This document shows, piece after piece, positions 7,982 through 14,764 of a stretch of DNA of 27,579 bases. Each line of letters opens with the position of its first letter. Within the stretch, counting starts at the first letter, position 1. The stretch spans positions 1 through 27,579 of the forward strand of contig DAORKJ010000047.1 in assembly GCA_035439505.1 (NCBI GenBank), written 5' to 3'. Origin of the DNA: UBA7236 sp035439505. GTDB lineage: Bacteria > Bacteroidota > Bacteroidia > Chitinophagales > BACL12. The notes under the pieces were generated by a model. That model was not told the DNA's origin. It searched no databases and saw only the letters and a list, made by a program, of their open reading frames with translations. The translations under genes were made by a program, and so were the position numbers.

Positions 7982-8527
7982 TTATTTACTTGTAGGTTCC
8001 GCTCCAAAAATATGAAAATGCGTAGTACCATAATTCCGCATTCTGATAAAATGCGGATGGTCATCGAACTTGTATTTTTGATTCGTTTCCAAAACAAACC
8101 AACCATTTGGCTGGAGGAGTTGCATCTCAAAAATTTCTTCAGGTAAAGCCGGAATATTTTCCAAAGGATAAGGTGGTCCTGCAAAAATGATATCAAATTT
8201 CTTTTTGGTTGTTCTGATATACTCAAAAACATCCATCTTCATTACATTGATATTGCCGTTAATTTCAGCCGCTGTTTTTCGGATGAAATCGATACTGCGC
8301 TTGTCCAGTTCAACACAAACAATGTCCTCACAGCCTCGTGAAACCATTTCGTAGCTCAGACTTCCGGTTCCGGAAAACAAATCGAGGAAACTCACCATTT
8401 CGAAGTCGAAGTTGTTGGTCAATATATTAAACAAACCTTCCTTTGCGAAGTCTGTTGTCGGGCGTGCAGGCAAATTGGTTGGAGGATTAAATCTGCGCCC
8501 CTTAAATTTCCCTGCATTTATTCGCAT
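7982..8527 (-). CDS. rsmD: 16S rRNA (guanine966-N2)-methyltransferase
   Basis: Expected to methylate N2 of G966 in 16S rRNA using S-adenosylmethionine during 30S assembly. The 181-residue protein has the RsmD N-terminus (MRINAGKFKGRRF, then RPTTDFAKEGLFNIL), SAM-binding motif I DLFSGTGSLS (49-58), the acidic end of beta-2 (VELDK, 72-76) and motif IV within FDIIFAGPPYP. Motif IV is normally (D/N)PP(Y/F); here its first residue is Gly117 (codon GGA at 8179-8177), so a residue thought to bind the target amine is absent while the rest is conserved. The ATG lies inside the end of the DUF3822 gene (10-nt overlap), a sign of coupled translation. Family call is firm; activity is open. Confidence 0.9.
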   Translation of the reverse strand: MRINAGKFKGRRFNPPTNLPARPTTDFAKEGLFNILTNNFDFEMVSFLDLFSGTGSLSYEMVSRGCEDIVCVELDKRSIDFIRKTAAEINGNINVMKMDVFEYIRTTKKKFDIIFAGPPYPLENIPALPEEIFEMQLLQPNGWFVLETNQKYKFDDHPHFIRMRNYGTTHFHIFGAEPTSK

Positions 8528-9360
8528 AAGTCTAAACTCAATAAGGTATTGTGAATGTACAATGGTTTTTCTTTCAACTCATCAGGTGTAGCAATGGTTT
8601 CTCCCATTTGTAAGAAGGATATGTTTTTGAAAAACTTCCATAGCTCACCAAACAACATTGAATCTGGGACAATTTCGCCGGATAATTTTAAATCACAGGT
8701 ACTGCGGTCAACCATAAATTGGTCTGCAACCAACAATACGTAATATAAAAAGTCCTCTTTGTTTACGTAGCGATACTGATTGATAAACTTAAAATCACGT
8801 TTTTCGAAATAGGCAATATGGATAATGCCTGGTTTGATGTCAAGCACAATTTGCTGGTCGGCAAAATTATCTTTTACCCTGATGGCAGTTTCAATTAATC
8901 CTGAAACGCAGTGAAACAGCTTAGGCCTTTCAAAAACTTCTTGTAAATATTGATACAAACCCTGTTCCACCGAAAAGATATTTTTGGCGAAAACCCCTTT
9001 AACATTGTTCGTATGCACAACATCGGCTTGCGACATTTCAGCAGTAATACTCAGGTAGGCAGCTGCTTTTTCTTCTTCAAACAATACTCGAGGGACAAAA
9101 CTGAAAGGTGCCGCAACTAATCCGACTTTAACTTCGTGATAAGGCGCCTGCAAAATATCATCTGCCGTTACCGAATTTTTGAGTTTGGTTAATATATCGC
9201 CGGAACTTGCACTATTCAATTGTATACTTTTTAACACCTGCAGTTTCCCTGTTCGTTTTTCATAAACCGCATAAGCATACTGCTGTTCTTCGAGTTGAAA
9301 CAACAAAGAATAATGCCTGGTAAAATCCTTATTAAAATCTTTATCTATAAAATGCAGCAT
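8518..9360 (-). CDS. DUF3822 family protein
   Basis: A 280-residue cytosolic protein of the DUF3822 family, which I recognise from overall sequence and from its place directly before rsmD and coaD in Bacteroidota. There is no signal peptide or membrane helix. The stretch from about residue 165, IVLDIKPGIIHIAYFEKRDF, has the look of a beta-strand pair as in actin/hexokinase-fold proteins such as PilM, but no phosphate-binding motif is obvious; that structural idea is inference only. Function is not established. The stop overlaps the rsmD start by 10 nt. An ATG at 9360 starts the frame; the 84 nt between it and hemB must hold both divergent promoters. Confidence 0.82.
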   Translation of the reverse strand: MLHFIDKDFNKDFTRHYSLLFQLEEQQYAYAVYEKRTGKLQVLKSIQLNSASSGDILTKLKNSVTADDILQAPYHEVKVGLVAAPFSFVPRVLFEEEKAAAYLSITAEMSQADVVHTNNVKGVFAKNIFSVEQGLYQYLQEVFERPKLFHCVSGLIETAIRVKDNFADQQIVLDIKPGIIHIAYFEKRDFKFINQYRYVNKEDFLYYVLLVADQFMVDRSTCDLKLSGEIVPDSMLFGELWKFFKNISFLQMGETIATPDELKEKPLYIHNTLLSLDLCE

Positions 9361-9444
9361 ATTCGCAGTAAAAATACTTGTTTTTTTTAACGGAATTAAT
9401 TTTCCCCGTTTGTGGTAGTAACTTTACAGCAAAAATAATCAGCA

Positions 9445-10413
9445 ATGCAAATACGCCCGAGAAGATTGCGCAACAGTGGATTGATGCGAGAAATGGTAGC
9501 CGAAACCCGTTTAAGTAAAGAAATGTTTGTTTATCCGGTGTTTGTGATGAAAGGCAATGCTATTAAACATGAAATTGGTGCCATGCCCGGCATTTATCAT
9601 TTTTCGCCGGACACGTTATGTGAAGAAGTAAGAGAGTGTTTAGCATTAGGGATATCCCGATTTTTGATATTTGGTGTAGGTGAAACAAAAGATGAAGTGG
9701 GTTCTTCCTGCTTCGACCATGCCAATGCCGTTGCAACAGCTGTAAGGGCGCTGAGAGCCGATTTTGGTAACAGCATTATGATTATCACCGATGTGTGTAT
9801 GTGCGCTTATACCAGTCACGGACATTGTGGCATTTTACACGGACACGAGGTTGCGAACGATGATACTTTGGAATCCCTGGCTAAAATGGCATTGATGCAT
9901 GCTGAAGCAGGTGCGGATGTTGTGGCTCCAAGTGATATGATGGACGGCAGGGTTGGTGCAATTCGCCAGATTTTAGATGAAAACGGATATAGCAATACGG
10001 CCATCATGAGTTATTCGGTGAAATTTGCTTCCGGTTATTACGGCCCATTTCGTGAAGCTGCCGATAGCGCTCCATCGTTTGGGGACAGAAAAACATACCA
10101 AATGGACTTCAGGAATGGTCGTGAAGCGCTCAAAGAAGCTTTATTAGATGTAGATGAGGGCGCCGACATGCTGATGGTAAAACCGGCCTTAGCTTATTTG
10201 GATATTATTAAGTCTGTAAAGGAACATACCTTGTTACCATTAGCCTGTTACAATGTTTCAGGTGAATACAGTATGGTGAAAGCCGCTGCCCAAAAGGGAT
10301 GGATAGATGAACAACGAATTGTGATGGAAAATATGATGGCCTTTGTTAGAGCCGGAGCCGATATCATCATCACCTACCATGCGAAGGATATACTGAAAAA
10401 CGGATGGATGTAA
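9445..10413 (+). CDS. hemB: Porphobilinogen synthase (5-aminolevulinate dehydratase)
   Basis: Condenses two 5-aminolevulinate molecules to porphobilinogen, the second common step of tetrapyrrole synthesis. The 322-residue length is typical. The zinc site is complete, with Cys118, Cys120 and Cys128 in DVCMCAYTSHGHCG, so this is the Zn-dependent type rather than the Asp-rich Mg/K type. Both Schiff-base lysines are seen: Lys193 in SVKFASGYYGPFR and Lys246 in MVKPALAYLD. It stands alone here, divergent from DUF3822 and far from hemA-hemCD at the other end of the window. TAACTTTA at 9419-9426, 18 nt before the ATG, resembles a -7 element but has no clear -33 partner. Confidence 0.97.
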   Translation: MQIRPRRLRNSGLMREMVAETRLSKEMFVYPVFVMKGNAIKHEIGAMPGIYHFSPDTLCEEVRECLALGISRFLIFGVGETKDEVGSSCFDHANAVATAVRALRADFGNSIMIITDVCMCAYTSHGHCGILHGHEVANDDTLESLAKMALMHAEAGADVVAPSDMMDGRVGAIRQILDENGYSNTAIMSYSVKFASGYYGPFREAADSAPSFGDRKTYQMDFRNGREALKEALLDVDEGADMLMVKPALAYLDIIKSVKEHTLLPLACYNVSGEYSMVKAAAQKGWIDEQRIVMENMMAFVRAGADIIITYHAKDILKNGWM

Positions 10414-10544
10414 AGCGAAAGAATGTTGGAGTATAGTGTATAATTTTTCAGATATATTCAACTTTTGTTAACCTGTAGGGTTACATTCTTATCAAACTCT
10501 TTTACATCTTTACGCTTCAATCCGACAATTCCGCTTAAGCAGCC

Positions 10545-11873
10545 TTGCAAACCAATATCACATACAGAGAAATTATCAGGCTCAGCACACCGCTGATGAT
10601 TAGTAGTTTGTTCAACAACCTGATCAGCCTGATTGGTGTAGCATTTATGGGAAGAGTTGGTGAAACGGAGCTGGCAGCATCAGGTGTGGCTGCGTTAATC
10701 TACATCACATTGACCATGATTCCATACGGCTTATCCGTTGGTTTTCAAATAATTATAGCTCGGCGGGCAGGTGAAAATAACCCCGAATCCATAGGACGTA
10801 TATTTAATGCCAACCTGATTTTTTTAATGGGTGTTGCCTTCTTGTTGTATGCCTTTTTGGAGTATGTTACCCCGGCAATTTTAAAACCCAGGTTTAGCCC
10901 TGAGGTGTTTGCAGCGGTGATGGACTATCTTCAATACCGGAACTTCGAGATATTTTTCGCTGTATTTGCTTTCACCATTTTAGGGTTTTATACCAGTATT
11001 GGCAACAATGCCATTATTACCTGGAGCGCTATTTTGATGCTGATTGTCAATGTGTTTTTTAATTATAACCTTGTTTTCGGGGAGATGGGTTTTCCTGAAA
11101 TGGGTATTGCCGGGGCGGGATTGGCATCGCTCATATCATCAACGGCCGCTTGTGGTTTGAACTTCTTCTATTTACTGTTTTCCAAATATCGGCATCAGTT
11201 CGGCTTGTTCAAATTCCACAAGTTTGAATGGGATTTAGTGAAAAGCGGACTCGTTATCAGTGGTCCCGTTGTTTTGCAACATTTGCTATCTACAGGCACC
11301 TGGGTCATTTTCTTTATGATGGTCAGTAAAATGGGACCGGCATCTTTAGCGGCTTCCAATGTGGCTAAAGAAGTATATATGGTGTTAGGCGTAACCACCT
11401 GGGGAATTGCCAACGCAACAAACAGTCTGGTGAGTAATCTTCTGGGACAAAACAGGCATTCTGAGATTTTTGTGCTATTAAAGCGCGTTATAATTGTAGC
11501 TCTAGGGTTTTCACTGATATTTTTTGCCTTCATCATGATTTGGCCTCAGGTGTTTATCCGCATATTTACTAACGACGAAGCTATCGTGGCCCTGTCTATT
11601 AACCCTGTCCGAATAGTGGGCATATGTTTGATGATGATGGCAGTTTCAAGTGTATTATTCCGCGCTGTTACAGGAACCGGTGCTACCAGATATTCCTTAT
11701 TATTAGAATTGATCACATTAGTGGTTTATATGGTTTACGTTGTCATCATTATTGAAGTACTGAATGTTAGCCTCGCGGTAGCCTGGACCAGCGAATTCGT
11801 CTACTGGCTGGTACTTGCATGGTTATGTTGGAAATACCTTAAAAGTGGTAAATGGAAAAAGTATAAGGTTTAA
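10545..11873 (+). CDS. MATE family multidrug/cation exporter
   Basis: A 442-residue inner-membrane protein, close to the ~450 residues and 12 helices normal for MATE transporters, which expel organic cations or drugs in exchange for Na+ or H+. The N-terminal segment YREIIRLSTPLMISSLFNNL with FMGRVGETELAASG, and the second-half counterpart ISGPVVLQHLLSTGTWVIFF with GPASLAASNVAKE, are the two homologous halves of the fold. The start is TTG at 10545; an in-frame TAA at 10536 leaves no better upstream start, and the next ATG would remove part of helix 1. It runs alone after hemB (131 nt) and before the PAS gene (226 nt). Substrate cannot be inferred. Confidence 0.9.
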   Translation: MQTNITYREIIRLSTPLMISSLFNNLISLIGVAFMGRVGETELAASGVAALIYITLTMIPYGLSVGFQIIIARRAGENNPESIGRIFNANLIFLMGVAFLLYAFLEYVTPAILKPRFSPEVFAAVMDYLQYRNFEIFFAVFAFTILGFYTSIGNNAIITWSAILMLIVNVFFNYNLVFGEMGFPEMGIAGAGLASLISSTAACGLNFFYLLFSKYRHQFGLFKFHKFEWDLVKSGLVISGPVVLQHLLSTGTWVIFFMMVSKMGPASLAASNVAKEVYMVLGVTTWGIANATNSLVSNLLGQNRHSEIFVLLKRVIIVALGFSLIFFAFIMIWPQVFIRIFTNDEAIVALSINPVRIVGICLMMMAVSSVLFRAVTGTGATRYSLLLELITLVVYMVYVVIIIEVLNVSLAVAWTSEFVYWLVLAWLCWKYLKSGKWKKYKV

Positions 11874-11928
11874 CCGTTAACTACTTCACTACATTAGTTA
11901 AATATTGTATTTTATTGTAAATCAATTG

Positions 11929-11965
11929 TTTATATCAAATTTATTGTATTGTAAATTGATATAAA
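11929..11965. repeat. AT-rich inverted repeat in the leader region of the PAS gene
   Basis: Perfect 10-bp arms TTTATATCAA (11929-11938) and TTGATATAAA (11956-11965). The arms continue inward with TTTA/TAAA after one unpaired A, leaving the loop TTGTATTG. There is no T-run after it, so a classic terminator for the MATE gene is unlikely; a protein-binding site or mRNA structure is possible. Confidence 0.5.
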
Positions 11966-12065
11966 TTGTAACTTTTTGAAAGTAAAATCAGTTACAAAAA
12001 GAAGGTAAGTCATGCTGTGCTTAACAAAAAAATGAGTAACTTTCACTTTGAAATTGATTGTAACT
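11966..12065. repeat. Three copies of TTGTAACT upstream of the PAS gene
   Basis: TTGTAACT occurs at 11966-11973 and 12058-12065 on the + strand, and inverted as AGTTACAA at 11990-11997. The first two form an 8-bp inverted repeat with a 16-nt spacer; the third lies 34 nt before the PAS start codon. The arrangement suggests an operator, but in such AT-rich sequence chance repeats are possible. Confidence 0.4.
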
Positions 12066-12099
12066 AATTGATTTCCAGACAACACCAACACGACAGTTT

Positions 12100-12513
12100 A
12101 TGGAACTTACACACTATTTCCAACCGGGAGAAATTGCTCCCGGCGAAGGAGCATGGGTATTTTTAATGCGCTCACCAATCTCACCGGATGAGTCCATTGC
12201 CGAACAAATAACTCAATTTTACAGCAACGCTTATATGGCAATTTGCAACGATGAGTTGGCTCACATGTATGGTTTTGACAGCAAACACGATTTGGTTGGC
12301 GCTCCAGTTTCTACATTTATGCCGTCATCCAACAGTATTCTGGAATTGCTCGAAACAATGATAAAGAGTGATTACAAACTTTCTGATGCTATAAGCAAGG
12401 AGCATGATAAGGACGGAAGGCCAATTTTTTTCCGCAACAGTATGGAAGCCATTTTTAAGGATGGGTTGTTAATTGGAGGTAAAGGGACACAAATACTGAT
12501 TGAAAAACCGTAA
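12100..12513 (+). CDS. Stand-alone PAS domain protein
   Basis: A 137-residue soluble protein with no signal peptide or membrane helix. From about residue 45 to the end it reads as one PAS domain: NDELAHMYGFDSKHDLVG resembles the PAS core 'N.a...lyGy....lvG', followed by a helical connector, KDGRPIFFRNS (the beta-strand with a DG turn) and GLLIGGKGTQ. The N-terminal ~40 residues (ELTHYFQPGEIAPGEGAWVF) are not recognised. PAS domains sense ligands, redox state or light, or mediate dimerisation, usually fused to a kinase, cyclase or DNA-binding domain. None is present here, so it may act as a partner or be a remnant of a longer sensor. The 226-nt leader holds several repeats. Confidence 0.78.
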   Translation: MELTHYFQPGEIAPGEGAWVFLMRSPISPDESIAEQITQFYSNAYMAICNDELAHMYGFDSKHDLVGAPVSTFMPSSNSILELLETMIKSDYKLSDAISKEHDKDGRPIFFRNSMEAIFKDGLLIGGKGTQILIEKP

Positions 12514-12556
12514 TATTGTTTAAACCTCTCAAGTTCGGACTGGTCTAAACAAAAGT

Positions 12557-14122
12557 ATGATTAAGCACCTATTTACTGTTTATCTGGTTTTGATTATAAC
12601 CGGGTTACACAGTCAGAGTATCAATATTTCAAATGGAGAACTATTTGATGGTGAACCATTTATGGTAGTTAACTCATCCAATACATCACATATTGTTATT
12701 GCCTGGATGGGGTTCGATGGACTTAGCCTTATTACCATGAAACTCAAGATTAGTGAAGATGGTGGTGCTACCTGGAGTGCTCCCATTACCCTACCCCATA
12801 TCAATCCCGGATATACCTGTGCAGACCCATCGATGGGTTACGATAATGCAGGCAACCTCTTTTTCAGTTATATCGATTACAATCCGTTTGGTACGTCCGG
12901 CAAAGCGATAGTCCGAAAATCGACCGACGGCGGATATACATGGGGCGACCCGGTAGAAGTAATGGATGTATTTTCTGACCCGGGTGAAGCAGCAGTCGAC
13001 AGGCCGTGGATGGTTATCGACAAATCGGGAACATCAACTGATGGTAATATTTACATCACCACAAAACCTGCCCCTTGGATTCCGTTTCCAAACCGCAATT
13101 ATATTACAGCCTCCACAAATAATGGTGCTTCATTTAACCCATGGCAGTACATTGACGGCCCCGGCGGTTCTATCGGCGACTTCATTGCCGCTCCCATGGC
13201 AACTCCGGCTGTGGGAATAGATGGCACTTTTTATTGTGTTTACCCATCTTGGGATCCGGCCGAAAACCTCCTGCCAAGATTTATTTTAGCTACTTCAGAA
13301 GATGCCGCGAACACCTTCACTTATCAGGAAGTTTTTGAAGCCAGTGGCGGTTTTACGAATAATAACGAAAATGCTAAAATCGGCTACCTCATGTTAGCCA
13401 GCCCAGTTAATGCTGAGCATTTGGTGTTTGTCTATATTTTGAGCACTCATGGTGATATGGACATATTTTATCGGGATACCTGGAACAAGGGTTTGACGTG
13501 GAGTGAAGCCATTAGGGTTAACGATGACCCTATATCCAATGATGTTTTACAGGATTTGGTTTGGGGCGATTTTGACAACGATGGCGATTTGATTTTAACC
13601 TGGAGAGACCGCAGAAATGCACCGGATACCGGTTTTGCCACCTCCAGCGAAATTTATGGCGCCATACTTTGGAAAGATGCACTAGCTTTTACCCCCAATT
13701 TTAATGTTTCAGGTCCCGCAGCGGGTTTTGATAGTGTGTTATATGAAAATGGGAACGACTTTATGTGTGTAAACCTCGAGCAAGACACCATTTATGCAAC
13801 CTGGGGCGACACCCGAAGTGGTTATCTCAATATCTGGTTTAACAAGTTTGCAGCCGGCGATGCAGGTAATAACAGCATATCGTTGGTGGCAGCAGAAAAT
13901 ACTTCCTGGATAAACATCAGTCCAAATCCCGTAGGCACAATAATACAGTTGGAAAGCGATTGTTATAGTAGTTATGCCATTTACGACCAACAAGGCAAAT
14001 TATCCGCCTCGGGCGAGGTCAGTGATAAGGCAATATTGGTCGCAAACCTACCAGCCGGCATTTACCATATTACCCTGAAAGGCCGTGATTGCTCATCAAT
14101 TGGCCGTTTTGTAAAACAATGA
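12557..14122 (+). CDS. BNR/Asp-box repeat secreted protein with T9SS sorting domain
   Basis: A 521-residue protein with signal peptide MIKHLFTVYLVLIITGLHSQ. It has a sialidase-like six-bladed beta-propeller marked by Asp-box motifs: SEDGGATWSAP, STDGGYTWGDP, STNNGASFNPW and a degenerate TWNKGLTWSEA. The final blades contain LTWRDRRNAPD and YATWGDTRSGYLNIWF. A T9SS type A domain (ISPNPVG...GIYHITLKG...GRFVKQ) closes the protein. I do not see the FRIP (RIP) motif of true sialidases, so glycosidase activity is doubtful; many such proteins are of unknown function. It starts 43 nt after the PAS gene and could share its transcript. It converges with the PUR-protein gene, separated by a strong hairpin. 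Confidence 0.85.
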   Translation: MIKHLFTVYLVLIITGLHSQSINISNGELFDGEPFMVVNSSNTSHIVIAWMGFDGLSLITMKLKISEDGGATWSAPITLPHINPGYTCADPSMGYDNAGNLFFSYIDYNPFGTSGKAIVRKSTDGGYTWGDPVEVMDVFSDPGEAAVDRPWMVIDKSGTSTDGNIYITTKPAPWIPFPNRNYITASTNNGASFNPWQYIDGPGGSIGDFIAAPMATPAVGIDGTFYCVYPSWDPAENLLPRFILATSEDAANTFTYQEVFEASGGFTNNNENAKIGYLMLASPVNAEHLVFVYILSTHGDMDIFYRDTWNKGLTWSEAIRVNDDPISNDVLQDLVWGDFDNDGDLILTWRDRRNAPDTGFATSSEIYGAILWKDALAFTPNFNVSGPAAGFDSVLYENGNDFMCVNLEQDTIYATWGDTRSGYLNIWFNKFAAGDAGNNSISLVAAENTSWINISPNPVGTIIQLESDCYSSYAIYDQQGKLSASGEVSDKAILVANLPAGIYHITLKGRDCSSIGRFVKQ

Positions 14123-14138
14123 GCTGAGTAAAGGACAT

Positions 14139-14168
14139 AAAAAAAAGGAGAAGTTTTCACCTCTCCTT
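14139..14168 (-). terminator. Rho-independent terminator of the PUR-domain gene
   Basis: Read on the - strand, a stem of nine pairs with one mismatch (arms 14160-14168 and 14145-14153) closes a six-base loop and is followed by eight T (complement of 14139-14146). It begins 19 nt after the PUR stop codon. On the + strand it has no T-run, so it may only weakly stop the BNR gene transcript. Confidence 0.85.
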
Positions 14169-14186
14169 AAGCTTAATTGTGTGTTA

Positions 14187-14666
14187 TCATAACTTCAGAT
14201 CATCATCATCAAGTATGGAGGAACCATTGCCTGAAGTGGTGTCGGTATTATCTTCTTTATGATCGTCAGCTGACGTTATATCTTGATCGTTATTGTTATC
14301 GTTGTGGTTATCATTATGGTGGTCGTCCCCATAATTGTCGTTATGCCCTTCGTAACCGCCTTCGCCACCACCGTTTTCATCGTATTTGTGTGCAAATGCA
14401 TCGAAGTCGAAATCAGGCATTAAACCCTTGATATGATCAACTACCTCTGTCAATTCACTCAAAAACTTATTAAAATCTTCCTTATAAATAAACAGCTTAT
14501 GGCGCTCATATCCATTTCCGTCAAAGCGTTTTTTGCTTTCTGTAATGGTCAGGTAATAATCGTTACCTCTTGTAGTTCTTACATCAAAGAAATAAGTTCT
14601 GCGTCTTCCTGCCCGTATTTTCCTTGAAAATACACTGTCATTACGCTTGCTGTTTTCGTGCTCCAC
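14187..14666 (-). CDS. PUR family (DUF3276) nucleic-acid-binding protein with acidic low-complexity tail
   Basis: A 159-residue protein. Residues about 12-85 form a PUR/DUF3276 domain: SVFSRKIRAGRRRTYFFDVR, then NDYYLTITESKKRF and HKLFIYKEDFNKFL. PUR domains (as in PUR-alpha and Borrelia EbfC-associated proteins) bind single-stranded DNA or RNA. After about residue 95 the sequence turns into a disordered tail of Asp, Asn, His and Gly, ending in SILDDDDLKL. The start codon is GTG at 14666, which gives the usual family N-terminus (MEHEN...); there is no ATG nearby. It follows the ABC exporter by 98 nt and has its own terminator. The inverted repeat TTGAT-n6-ATCAA at 14692-14707, about 25 nt upstream, is a possible operator. 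Confidence 0.85.
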   Translation of the reverse strand: MEHENSKRNDSVFSRKIRAGRRRTYFFDVRTTRGNDYYLTITESKKRFDGNGYERHKLFIYKEDFNKFLSELTEVVDHIKGLMPDFDFDAFAHKYDENGGGEGGYEGHNDNYGDDHHNDNHNDNNNDQDITSADDHKEDNTDTTSGNGSSILDDDDLKL

Positions 14667-14719
14667 TGTGTTCAGTTTTTAGTATGTTAACTTGATGGTT
14701 CTATCAAATTTTCCGAAAT

Positions 14720-14756
14720 ATATAAATATTTTAAAAAAACATGTTAATATTTATAT
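14720..14756. repeat. AT-only hairpin between ABC exporter and PUR gene
   Basis: Perfect 11-bp arms ATATAAATATT (14720-14730) and AATATTTATAT (14746-14756) with a 15-nt loop containing seven A. It lies just past the ABC exporter stop on the - strand. Without a T-run after the stem and with an all-AT stem it would be a weak terminator; role uncertain. Confidence 0.4.
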
Positions 14757-14764
14757 TTTTTATT

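Noticed and set aside
10464..10485. Short inverted repeat TAACC/GGTTA between hemB and the MATE gene
   Set aside because: Arms of only 5 bp without a T-run; too short to separate from chance.
12557..14122. True sialidase
   Set aside because: Asp-boxes and the propeller pattern are present, but the N-terminal RIP motif and a clear arginine triad are not visible, so only a BNR-repeat protein is called.
14177..14431. Open frame on the + strand rich in Tyr, His, Arg and Cys
   Set aside because: It is antisense to the low-complexity Asp/Asn/His tail of the PUR protein; the composition is a by-product of that repeat-like tract.
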